A stretch of DNA of 64,000 bases from Drosophila miranda (lineage: Eukaryota; Arthropoda; Insecta; Diptera; Drosophilidae). The position numbers were made by a program, and so were the translations under genes. Below are positions 47,809 through 57,344 of the stretch, piece by piece. The stretch is from NCBI RefSeq assembly GCF_003369915.1, contig NC_046676.1, positions 22,426,001 through 22,490,000 on the forward strand, given 5' to 3'. How positions within the stretch are numbered: the first letter of the stretch is position 1; each line of letters starts with the position of its first letter. Below the pieces are notes generated by a model. The model was not told the DNA's origin and searched no databases. It saw only the letters and a program-made list of their open reading frames with translations.

Positions 47809-49890
47809 ATGCAAAGCACAATGGTGACCCCCCAATCGCCCACACCTATGTTCAATGGGCTGGATGACGATCTCTATAACGAGGCCAAATTCGCACACGA
47901 AATCAACGACAAAATGCGCGTACCCAAGCGCATCAAGGCCACGGGCGAGTACTCTGACGAGGATCTACTGCTGTCCAACCAGAACGGAAATCAGTTCATC
48001 AGCTCTTGGAACTATCACGACAAGATCGACATGAATGTGCCCGACCGCATTGTGGTGCTCGGGCACAATCAGCATCTGGAAACGCGCTCGGCACCGCGCG
48101 AAATACAGCTGGAGAACTCCATTCTACCCAAGAATCCCTCGGCGAGCTATGCACGCGTCCAGACGCCGCCGCGCGTCATCACACTCACCGACCATCACTT
48201 CCCATCGGCCTCCGAGGAGAGTTCCCCCATCAGGGCCAACGGCTATCACCTGTATGGGCAGGATCAGGACGAGGACGAGCAGGGGAATGCCACTCAATAC
48301 GTGCGCGCCAATGGCACAGCCCGCATGGGCTTCCACACCAACGATGCCAACTCTGTGGAGTCCGATTCGCAGGTAAGCAATTGGGGTTAAGCCACTCGAC
48401 TTATCAGCAAACGCATGCAGGCCATGACGAAATGTGATCGACGACTATGGTAATAGTACGCCCCGCTCAACACTCAGACCGTGTGTTAGAGATTAACGAC
48501 TGCTGCTTTTATTGATTTCTAGTACTATTTCGGATGATAAGTAGCCCTCTCCCTAGTCACTGGAGTAGCCGTTTGGTTCAGCCTCGGCGCTCGCCTCATC
48601 CACGTCGTGCTGTGGTTCGCCCGGGTCCTTGGGCTTCTTGGCAAAGGCCCGACACTTCCAGATGTCCACCTCGGTGGCCTGGCACTTGCGAAAATCGAAG
48701 TCGCACAAGCCCAGAGTATGGCTATTATCACTGGCCTCAAAGTAGTGCAGACCGCGACCAATCTTGATTACCACCCCAGAGCTGAGCACGATCTTGCGGT
48801 CGTGAAGGGTGTCGTCCATTTGGTAGTGCAGCTGAATGTTGCCTGTGGCCAGATCGGAGCGTATCTGTTCTAGGATAAGCTGCTGGTTCTTGGGCATAAC
48901 GGGATCCGGACGGGTGGTGAGACGAATGTACTTTAGATAGCGACAGTTCTTGACCAGTACTTCCAGGAAGTTCAGTAGGTTCCGAATGTGATTCTGGTCC
49001 GTCAGGTGCGGCTCATTGATGTGGGCCTCCTTGACATTGTCGTCCAGATAGGCACCGAACAGGCGCTGGTAGCTCTTGCCGCGCGAATCGCGCTCGATGC
49101 TGATGTGGTCCAGTACCCGACTGCTTTGCAAGTGGCTCTTCACCTGCTCCCTCAGCTGCTTGGCGCGGGTCTCGTATATCTTTATATGCTTGCCGCACAG
49201 GTGTTTTTTGTTGGGCTCCGCCTCGCTCATCTGATTCAGCTTATAGATGCCCTCCTCGTACAACAGGATGGCCTCCATTATGTGTCCGGTCTGCTCGCAC
49301 TTCATCGCACTGATGATGGGCTCCAGCTTGGGCGGCTCCTCCTCATCGTTGGCGTGGGGAAAGGGCTGATGTGACATTGTACTGGCCAAAAATACGGTTT
49401 ACTACACAAATTTTCTTAAACAACAAATTTTCGTTAGTTGTTTGTAATGCTTGACCCGAACTGTCACTGGACGCGAGACACGAGAATCTATATGATATAT
49501 TTTTTACTTTCCGATTTGAAATGGTATATCAAAAGATATCTGTGGGTTGCCCCGCAGTCTGACCAACTGATGAACCGCATTAACGCCCGAATCCTTCTCT
49601 GCCCACAGCTAACCACGGGCAGTGCCAGCAAGCGTTCTCAGCTGAACCAGCAGCAGCAGCACAACAATCTGGATGCCTCGATGCTGGCCCAGCGCGAGGG
49701 CACGCCAATGGGCGAGCTGACGCCCCACGAAGAGATCCTGTATCTGCGCCGCCAGCTGGCCAAGCTGAATCGCCGGGTGCTCAACATTGAGATCAACAAC
49801 GAGCAGCGTATGCAGCGGGAGAAGATCGTCTATTGCCTGGGCCTGGCCTACTTTGTGCTGAAGACAATATTCTGGCTGAATCGCAATTAA
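47809..49890 (+). CDS. Tango11: Tango11, mitochondrial fission factor (Mff) homologue (2 exons, 281 aa)
   Basis: Coding exons are 47809-48372 and 49609-49890, split by a 1.24-kb intron (CAG|GTAAGC donor, CTGCCCACAG acceptor) that contains another gene on the opposite strand. Mff is a tail-anchored receptor that recruits the dynamin-related GTPase Drp1 to mitochondria and peroxisomes for fission; the fly name comes from a Golgi-organisation screen. Visible features are the conserved N-terminal block with DDLYNEAKFAHEINDKMRVP, a middle region of low complexity with Ser/Pro sites, a predicted coiled coil (EEILYLRRQLAKLNRRVLNIEINNE), and a C-terminal hydrophobic anchor (VYCLGLAYFVLKTIFWL) followed by three polar residues. 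ATG 47809 gives MQSTM; ATG 47821 is an in-frame alternative. Further alternative exons inside the intron are possible but would have to overlap the nested gene. Confidence 0.92.
48553..49377 (-). CDS. MITD1-like protein (MIT plus PLD-like C-terminal domain, 274 aa)
   Basis: A single-exon gene inside the Tango11 intron on the opposite strand. The N-terminal MIT domain (about residues 15-82, three helices with EAILLYEEGIYKL) would bind ESCRT-III tails. The C-terminal domain (about 100-255, SYQRLFGAYLDDNVKEAHI, then LLNFLEVLVKNC and DIWKCRA near the end) matches the phospholipase D-like membrane-binding domain of MITD1. In mammals MITD1 is recruited by ESCRT-III to the midbody and stabilises it during abscission. 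I begin at ATG 49377 (MSHQPFPHAN); the frame reads four codons further upstream but has no ATG there. The acidic tail (EASAEAEPNGYSSD) is not part of a known domain. The 3' end of this gene lies only about 180 bases from the first Tango11 coding exon. Confidence 0.9.
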   Translation of the reverse strand: MSHQPFPHANDEEEPPKLEPIISAMKCEQTGHIMEAILLYEEGIYKLNQMSEAEPNKKHLCGKHIKIYETRAKQLREQVKSHLQSSRVLDHISIERDSRGKSYQRLFGAYLDDNVKEAHINEPHLTDQNHIRNLLNFLEVLVKNCRYLKYIRLTTRPDPVMPKNQQLILEQIRSDLATGNIQLHYQMDDTLHDRKIVLSSGVVIKIGRGLHYFEASDNSHTLGLCDFDFRKCQATEVDIWKCRAFAKKPKDPGEPQHDVDEASAEAEPNGYSSD

Positions 49891-50103
49891 AGGGACAAGG
49901 CGGGGGCAGGGCTGCTCTCAATGCCGCTCTCCGTATGGTGCTTCGGACCACAAGAAAAATGTGGAAAATGGCACAGACTCACCCACTGGACACCCCTTGG
50001 AACAGCTTCTTTCGTTCATACCCTATTTGTTTCACTTTTTGTGGATTGGCTCTGAGAGAGATTTTTTTTTTTTGGTCGCCATAATTCGTAGTTTAAGCTC
50101 TAA

Positions 50104-50109
50104 AATAAA
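50104..50109 (+). terminator. Tango11: Poly(A) signal of Tango11
   Basis: AATAAA about 215 bases after the Tango11 stop codon, within TCTAAAATAAAATAAGC. A second AATAAA occurs near 50240. Confidence 0.55.
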
Positions 50110-50129
50110 ATAAGCGCAACACCTTCTCT

Positions 50130-50990
50130 GTTTGTCCACCGTGGAAAACTGAAAAAAAAAAACAAAGGACTCCTTAACTTAATTACCAATATCTGGAGAA
50201 AGGAGAAAGGAGAGTGCCCGCCCAATCAATATACACCATAATAAATTTAAGCTTTAATCTGTGTATGTTTCACCAAACCCAACCCAGCAGTGCACCATCA
50301 TCCATTGCACTGAGTTGATAGATATTGTTTGTAGGGTTGTGTTTTAGATTTGTTAACCATTGATAATCCCAAAGTGAAGACAAGAACTCTAAAGGTATTT
50401 GGGGTGCTAACCCATTCGATATATATAGATAAATATATAGAACTAAATCCCAACTCAAAACGGAGCAAATCCATTGAATTCGTATTGATATTTAAAATAA
50501 ACAAGAGGTTAATACAAATGGCTTGCTCACTTTTTGTCTAGTTATTTTGATGGGGGGGGAAGAAGCGGATGTGGAAGACCCAGCCAGGCCAGGCCAGCCA
50601 AAAAAGAAAGAGTCGAGGGGCACGAGCCCATATTTAACGCATTTAAAAAATGTATTTCTTGCTTTATTTTGTTGGTTTCGTTTCTCATTAAATTATATGT
50701 ATAATTATCAATTAAATCTACCGATTAAATGCAATTACATCTGCTTTCTCCACAAAACTCATCCTCTACCCTCTGCTTCTTCGACTACACATCTTTTTAC
50801 ATAACAAGACGTTTAAACATTATTAAAGTTTAATGCAAAATGACGAAAAGACCTGAGCGATATTTCGTTTGTTTCATTTGCGGCGTGTTCTTTGTGTGTG
50901 TAGTGTGGATCTCTAATCTTAACTCTCTGGAGCCCTGCATCTAATCGAAAACATCCACCGGGGGAACACTTGTATAACTTGTTTTCATAT
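50130..50990. other. Spacer and 3' ends of Tango11 and HmgD
   Basis: Between the two convergent genes I see no coding exon. The stretch is AT-rich with several possible poly(A) signals on both strands (for example 50240 on plus, 50664 on minus). Confidence 0.4.
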
Positions 50991-50991
50991 T

Positions 50992-50997
50992 TTTATT
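50992..50997 (-). terminator. HmgD: Candidate poly(A) signal of HmgD
   Basis: AATAAA on the minus strand about 465 bases after the HmgD stop codon. Another lies near 50664, which would permit a longer 3' UTR of about 800 bases. Confidence 0.4.
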
Positions 50998-51458
50998 TTT
51001 AATGGAATTATTTGATCTTTTTTCTTTACAATTTTCATACGCAAGATAATTTCCTTCTCCTCGCTGCAGAAGAGATCGCTTGGGAGAAACATCTTTAAGG
51101 TGCTGTGCTTCCCCCTACTTTTCGTTTCATCTATCTCTCTTTGTGTATAGACCATTATAAAAGAAACGACTACTAAAACTTAAATTCATATGTATACATT
51201 GTTCTTATTTCTGATTGATTGGCTCTCCATCCTGCCGATGCCGGCAACTGCAACAGTCGATGCAGTTTGGTGTTGGTTTTCTGATGTATCGATTTTTGTG
51301 TGTTTTTGCTCTATTATAATGTTAGTGAAGCGACTGCATAATGTGTGGTGTTCGTTTTGCAGGTAAAATCTTCGATCCACTGATGCTGTAGTGTTTTGTT
51401 GTGTGACTGGTGATGGATAACTGATGGTGAATGCAAGACGGTCCTCGAAAGAGCCATC

Positions 51459-51863
51459 CTACTCGCTCTCGTCATCATCATCATCGTCAGAGTCGTCCTT
51501 CTTGGTCTTCTTGGCGGGTTTTTTCGCGGGCTTCGAGCGTTTCTTGGCATTGCCATTGGCAGAGTTATTGCCACCATTGGCCTCAAAGTCCTTGACGGCA
51601 CGATCATAATCATCCTTAGCCTTGGCAGCCTTGGCCTCCCACTCCTGCAGAAATCAAAGAAGAATATTTTATTACCGATTCCCAAATGATCTTTTAGCTT
51701 TCGGTGTACTCACCGACTTGTCCTTCATGGCTCTCCATAATTCTCCACCGCGCTTGGCTACCTCGGTGACCTTGATGCCGGGACTCTCGCGCTTAATGCC
51801 TTCGCGGGCACTATTCAGCCACAGCATGTAGGCGGAGAGGGGACGTTTTGGTTTATCGGCCAT
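51459..51863 (-). CDS. HmgD: HmgD, high mobility group chromatin protein (2 coding exons, 111 aa)
   Basis: Coding exons are 51863-51714 (50 codons) and 51644-51459 (61 codons plus stop); the 69-base intron has a GTGAGT donor and CTGCAG acceptor in phase 0 (…MKDKS|EWEAK…). HmgD is the fly HMGB1/2-like protein: a single HMG box that bends DNA without sequence specificity and is abundant in early embryonic chromatin. The HMG box covers about residues 3-75, starting KPKRPLSAYMLWLNSAREGI, with the intercalating and Trp residues conserved (ELWRAM, SEWEAKA). It is followed by a Gly/Asn spacer, a Lys/Pro-rich basic linker (KKRSKPAKKPAKK) and a short acidic tail of six Asp ending ESE. The sequence starting MADKPKRP matches HmgD rather than its paralogue HmgZ. 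A non-coding upstream exon is likely, since TTCTCTTCTTTTCAG precedes 51931. Confidence 0.96.
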
Positions 51864-51931
51864 AATAATTTTGTGTTTTTTCTGTTACTATTTAGTAAGA
51901 AGTAATACAACTATTTTATGCTTGCTTCAAG
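51864..51931 (-). other. HmgD: 5' UTR part of the HmgD start-codon exon
   Basis: The minus strand shows TTGTTCTCTTCTTTTCAG|CTTGAAG with AG at 51933-51932, so the exon holding the start codon would begin at 51931. The upstream intron and leader exon lie within 52-56 kb. Confidence 0.5.
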
Positions 51932-52199
51932 CTGAAAAGAAGAGAACAAAAAGTAAGTATACAAAAGAAATAAAAGGATAAATAAAAGGAACTAAGACTG
52001 TAGTAAAAATGCAATTTGAAATGTTCTTCGAAACAGCACATTTTTTCCAAGCGCGCGCCATGTTATTGTACCGAAACGCTAAGGCGAGAGCAGAGAGCGT
52101 AGCCACCACCAGCACAGAGAGACCCAAGCAATGGCGACCCAAAAGAGACGGCAATACTCCTGCTGCTTCTGCCCGCGTCAACGCTGACGCTGAGAAAAA

Positions 52200-52217
52200 A
52201 TGCGCGCGCGCGCTCTG
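52200..52217. repeat. (GC)n alternating tract
   Basis: TGCGCGCGCGCGC, an alternating purine-pyrimidine tract of a type that can adopt Z-DNA, lying about 340 bases upstream of the HmgD start codon. Confidence 0.75.
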
Positions 52218-52607
52218 ACATGTTTGGCTAGCATGTTTCTGTTTATACAACGCGCGCCACTTAATAATTAATACGAATATTAATTGAAGTTTTACAATAT
52301 TAAAGATGTTTCCAAGCCTAGGCAATTTTCAGACTCTTGATATTATTTTCCCCCCCCCGCAAAGATAGCCAGAGAGCAATCTGCGAAACAGCGAGTACAA
52401 AACGGAACGGAATGGCAACACTTTGCTTTTTCTGTATGCCATAGCGAGGGCCCGGTACAGGCTCACCAAAGCAACGCAACGAAGACGATTGGCAAAGGGA
52501 AAACCTGGGCAAAGTGTGATACATTTTTTTATGAAAATAAGCATTTTTTCTAGGAAAAGAGCAATAAAAGTGATTGGCAAACCGAAAACGAAAATCTATT
52601 TGGTATA

Positions 52608-53006
52608 AACTTTAGGGCAGAGACTAATAATAAAGCAAAAAAATAGCTGGGAAGCGCGTCTCTTGAGGCCTTTGCTTTTTCAGGCAGAATACAGACGTAT
52701 TTTAATGCACAACTGTATCAGGCACTTTCGGTATCTTTAACCGCACTATTTATGAATTTCTCTTTAAATTATTTAATATTTTCCTTCAGACAAAGCGTGT
52801 AAAGCGTTAAGGTATTAACTTTAGGGCAGAGCGGAATGATAAACCAAAAAAATAACTGCAAAGCGCGTCTAAGGGTTTGCTTTAGCAAACAGAATACTGA
52901 CGAGTTTTAATGCACAACTGTATCAGGCACTTGGGGTAAACTTTAACCGACACTATTTCTCTTGTGTTTCTCTTTAAATTATTTAATATTTTTCCTTCAG
53001 ACAACG
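52608..53006. repeat. Local tandem duplication, about 209-base unit, two copies
   Basis: Both copies begin AACTTTAGGGCAGAG (52608 and 52817) and share TTTTAATGCACAACTGTATCAGGCACTT, then TTTCTCTTTAAATTATTTAATATTTT and CCTTCAGACAA. Copies differ by scattered substitutions and small indels. The second copy ends near 53006. There is no coding content. Confidence 0.9.
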
Positions 53007-53869
53007 TTTACCAACCTCTGTCGTTTCTTTCGAACTGAACGAGGTGGCGTCGCGCCAGTCAGGGCGAAGGCGGCCGCCGAAGCAGCAGGCGCTGCCTCAG
53101 TCGACGTAGACGTTGGCAGAGGTGCAAAAATATATGCGGCAGCAGATGGTCTGAGAGACAAAGAGAGGGGACGCCGTCGTTCGCGTCGCTGGATTTGTGA
53201 CGGCGTTGAACAAAAATTCACATTTTAATACAACCTTTTGAAACTATTGAATTTTATTTGATTTGTTGAGAAAAAACAAAACAAACATATGTATGTACAT
53301 ATGTATGTATGTGCAAGGAAATCAGAGATTAAGAGAGAAACGCGCTCTCTTTTTTGTGCTGTTGCTCTCTCGCTCTCGCACGCTCTGCAACCGGCGAATG
53401 AAAAGGGAAGCGCAAATGCCAAGTAAAAACAAAAGGAAAATGCATGAAATATGGAAAAGGCGCGCATTTCACCAGCGTGGCGTTGTAATAAACAATTCGA
53501 TAAGTTTTCCTATAGGAATAATACACAACAAAAAAAAACATTTCCAAACAAATTTCAGCGGCAGCCATTTTGACTCGCCACCAGCCTAAAGGCAAAATGG
53601 CAACGCTTTCTCTCGTTCAAGACTCAATTTTCTGTGGAGTGATACAGCGTCGGTCTGAGACGGTTTTTCTTTTTAGTTATTTTTCTGCAGACACTTTAAA
53701 ATTCTCACTAGCTTTGCTTCAGGGGTTTACAAAATGTCAGCGAAACTTCACTTCTTCACAAAGGGAACACCTCTATATATTTGTACTTCTCTATTATCAA
53801 CAATTGCACTGTTTCTATTTTTTCAAATAAAAATAAACAAATAAACACATCCGCTCTAGTTGGCTTGCT

Positions 53870-54006
53870 CAGAAATTTACAGAAATACACCGTATTTCTC
53901 ATTAAAAGTATATACCGCAAAAATACTGACGAATTCAAGTTCTATTCCTCGATTTTGATATTCCGTGGGCTATTACTAACTATATAGAACATTTAGCCAT
54001 GCCCAC
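53870..54006 (+). repeat. Dispersed repeat, copy B
   Basis: Counterpart of 46996-47127 in the same orientation; both share AAATACACCGT, the GAATTCAAGTT block and the ATTCCGT...TATTACTA block. Identity is moderate with gaps, implying an old dispersed element. Confidence 0.6.
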
Positions 54007-56301
54007 ATAATTTTAGCCCATTGATGAATAAATTTTCTACACAATTGGTTAGTTTTTAGTCCTTGCTTTTATTGTATTTTGACTAAAACAAGGTTTAAAT
54101 AAAACAAAGTGTGTAGTGATTGTCACCTCATTTCTTACATGCTGCTGGTATTTGAAGACTTGTTGCTTTCAACCGCAGTATGGGCATTTGTATACCCTGT
54201 TTCGTTTATTTAGAATGAAAATATTAAATATGAATATAAAAATAATTTCTGCATATATTGGCGCCTTAGATGGCAAACATTTTCTCAATTCTATAATATC
54301 AATTTTTCCAGGGTATGCGGAATTTGGCTCGATTTCTCGGCACAAATTAAATGTTGGCGCTGGCGGCGACGCTGGTAGCGACAGCGACGCTGGCAGCGAC
54401 GTGTGCTCACCGGCTGCATGTGAAAGTGCGTTTGTGTTGGTGAGAGAGTAGTGGAGAACTTCAAACGCAAAAGGGAACATGATAAATGGCAATGTAAAAA
54501 CAAATAAAACGCGATAGATGCGTTAAGATACGTAATATGGCAAATCCCAGTGAAAATGCAAAGCAGAGAGCATTTTTCCCATAAAATCATGCCGAAATTA
54601 TAACCAATCTCAATTATTTTCTTCTACACATACACTCAGCCGTTTGGATTAGTCGTCGTCCCATACATAGCCTTGCTTCGGTCGCTCTCTCTGGTACACA
54701 CACAGAAGAGATACGGCCGAGGGTCGTTTTTAAAAAATGGCGCCAAAAATTTATATGCATTCAATATATAAATACAATTTTTAAAAAAAATTTATTATTT
54801 TGGTACGGTCCTTTTTTTTGATTTTCGCATGTCATAGCAGCCAGCTTAAAGTCAGGCATCAAAAACTCTTCTAGTGTTTTACGTGACTTCCAATCTAGAT
54901 CGAATAAGTGCTCGACTATATCTTATCGGAAAAATCAGATTAGCTAACACATTCACCGTTTATAGGTGCAAGGGCCTGACTCCAGATTTCAGCCAGCCAT
55001 CGGCAAATGCTGGGAGGCATTTTCCCACCATAAAATCATAAAGAACATAAAGAAGGCGCAACAAAAGACAAGAAGGAAAATGGATGCTGAAACTGTCGCT
55101 GCAGTTTTTCCTTGTGTGTCCCTCGCGCACAAAGGATAACGATGTCACGCGCCGTTGAAAGTTCACAATAGTCGGGGGTCCACGGTCGGGATCGAAAAGG
55201 AATAGGACGTGGCAAGGGAAAGAAATACAAACTATTCCTCGAGTACCTGGCAAAGCATGGAATGAGACGGGATGGAAGGATGGTCGACTGCATTCCGATG
55301 CACCCAGATTGCATGACGTCAAATTAGGGGAAAATTGTGTACGCAGCTGGGTTCGTTTCGAAAAAACGGCATTATAATTTATTGAATGCGGCCAAGAAAA
55401 TGTTTTGCAAACTTATGGAACTGTTAACTTTTTTCAGCTACTGTTATTCCTCTGTTATACGAACATGAGCGATCTTCTTGAAAGAGTAGGAGAGGCATAA
55501 TTTTTTAGTAGTTCTCACTAGTTTATTAGGACCGACAATTTTTGGAGAATAGTCCATTGTTGCATATACTAGATACATACATATGTATGTATGTACATAT
55601 TTGTGGTGTAGTGGAGAACCCGAAACCGCATTGCACTAGCAGAGACGCCAAATACGACTCGTCTTCTGGGAGAGCTTCCTTCTTGCGCATGGCCTCTCTC
55701 TCGCAGCGACAGCAAAAAGCAAAAAGCACAGCGGTCGAAAAAATTCAACAGCTTGTCAAAAACTATGTTATATGCTTTGATATTTAACAAAGGAGGGTAA
55801 AATAGTTAATCAGAGTGGAACATTTTCAAAAGGGTAACTTTCGCTTTCCTCATCTACTACTGCAATTTATATATTTTTAAATTCCAAATTTGTATTTCCT
55901 TATTTATTGTTTACAGTAATTTACAAACTTTAGGAACTTTTTGTACGATCAAATGTGGGAACAAAAAGTTTCAAAGCTGCTCGACTGATTTAAAATATAC
56001 AGTTTGTTAGTGGCACTTTAATTGAATTACGAATAGCGGTTTTAAACGTGTGTTCAATATAACTTTAAACCTCACGTGAATTATTTTTGCTTTTGCTTTA
56101 ACTGCAGCATTCCGAACCCAGAGCAAAACGAAGAAGCAAGCTAGCACAGAGCATGAAACTTGACTTCGCAAGAGCGCAAGAGAGCGAGAAAAATTGAAAA
56201 GCTGTACAGTTGGCCGAGTGCGCTTCGCCAGAGAGGTTATCAGGTTTTGCGCTCGTTGGGGCGACGGGGCGGCATAGCGCATACAGTGAAACCACAGAGA
56301 G

Positions 56302-57161
56302 ATGACCAGCCAGGCGGTGGCGACGACGGGCGGACTTCCCTTCCGATTCACCGATGAGCGTACCATCAAGTTTGTGGAGCTCTACGGTCGGGAGCCCTGC
56401 TTGTGGAACAAGAGGCCCTACCTGAGAGGGGCGAGGAACGCAGCCTACAAGCGGATCATGGCCGGGATCAATGCCAATATCGATCGGGGGGAAAACGGAC
56501 TTTCCATCCAGGGGGTTAAAATAAAGATCAAGAACCTAAGAACCGGATATCATCAGGAGCTCAAGAAGATAAAATCGAACCCTAGACGCTACCAGCCCAA
56601 GATACCCTGGTTCGCCCCACTGCACAAGTTCCTGGCAGAGTTCGTAGACACGGTACATTTATAGATCCTGCAGATCACTCGATCTGCAGAGCCGTATCCT
56701 AACCCAGAATCTCTTTCTTTTACCGTTAGAGCGAGCACGATACTAGGGATGTGCCGCAACTGAAGCGACTGTCCGTTCGTCTTCACCGTCTGAAGCCCAT
56801 TAAGCTGCAGGAAGTGGTCAAGCTGGAGCCTGAGGAGATCGTCACCACAGAGCCAGACATTACAACAGCGCCGTCGCTGTTCACCGTTCTTCCCGTGACC
56901 ATGCCAATTGAACAGCCACCCACTCCACCGCCGTCTCTTCCGAAGGTCCCAGTGGTCAGCATAATGCCATCCTCACACACTGACCGCAGCGAGATCCGTG
57001 GCGAAGACGAGTTTACGTTCTTTGGTTTGAGCGTGGCGGCCCAGCTCCGTAATATGCCAATCTCCAATTCCATGATCATGCAGTCCAAGATCCAGTACAT
57101 ACTCTCCATGGAACGTCGCAAGATCAACGGACATGCAGGCGATATGAATATTTTTAACTAA
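56302..57161 (+). CDS. MADF-BESS domain protein (2 exons, 260 aa)
   Basis: Exons are 56302-56652 and 56730-57161; the 77-base intron has a GTACAT donor and a CTTTTACCGTTAG acceptor, joined in phase 0 (…FVDT|SEHD…). The N-terminal MADF domain (about residues 12-115) starts FRFTDERTIKFVELYGREPCLWNKR and includes the Trp/Tyr pattern of this Myb-like DNA-binding fold. The middle is Pro/Val/Thr-rich and unstructured. A C-terminal BESS motif (about residues 218-252, DEFTFFGLSVAAQLRNMP) is the protein-interaction element found with MADF in flies. Such proteins are nuclear transcription regulators; flies have dozens. It may correspond to one of the MADF-BESS genes near Tango11 in D. melanogaster, but I cannot name it with confidence. 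Confidence 0.92.
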
Positions 57162-57333
57162 TGCGACCACCCTTTCAAAATATTCGAATGATCATAAGAT
57201 CGTTATCTATGGTACTTCTTAAATATAATTTACTACTTAGGTTGTGATTTCGTTTTAGGTTTTACTATTACATATGTACGTCTACCACTGAATACAATTC
57301 CGTGAACTCTTGGAAGTTTTACCTTCTTTATTG

Positions 57334-57339
57334 AATAAA
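57334..57339 (+). terminator. Poly(A) signal of the MADF-BESS gene
   Basis: AATAAA about 175 bases after the stop codon, in TTGAATAAAATTCTGTG, followed by a GT-rich stretch as usual for a cleavage region. Confidence 0.65.
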
Positions 57340-57344
57340 ATTCT

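Larger units (their letters stand above)
51940..56300. other. HmgD upstream region and spacer
   Basis: This 4.3-kb stretch has no recognised coding exon. It likely holds HmgD promoters and leader exons on the minus strand, since TGGCAACAC-type sequences (52412 and 53598) and GC-rich patches occur there. It contains the local tandem duplication (52608-53006), an alternating GC tract (52200-52217), ATGTATGT repeats (53285-53312 and 55573-55600), and the dispersed repeat copy B (53870-54006). Confidence 0.4.
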
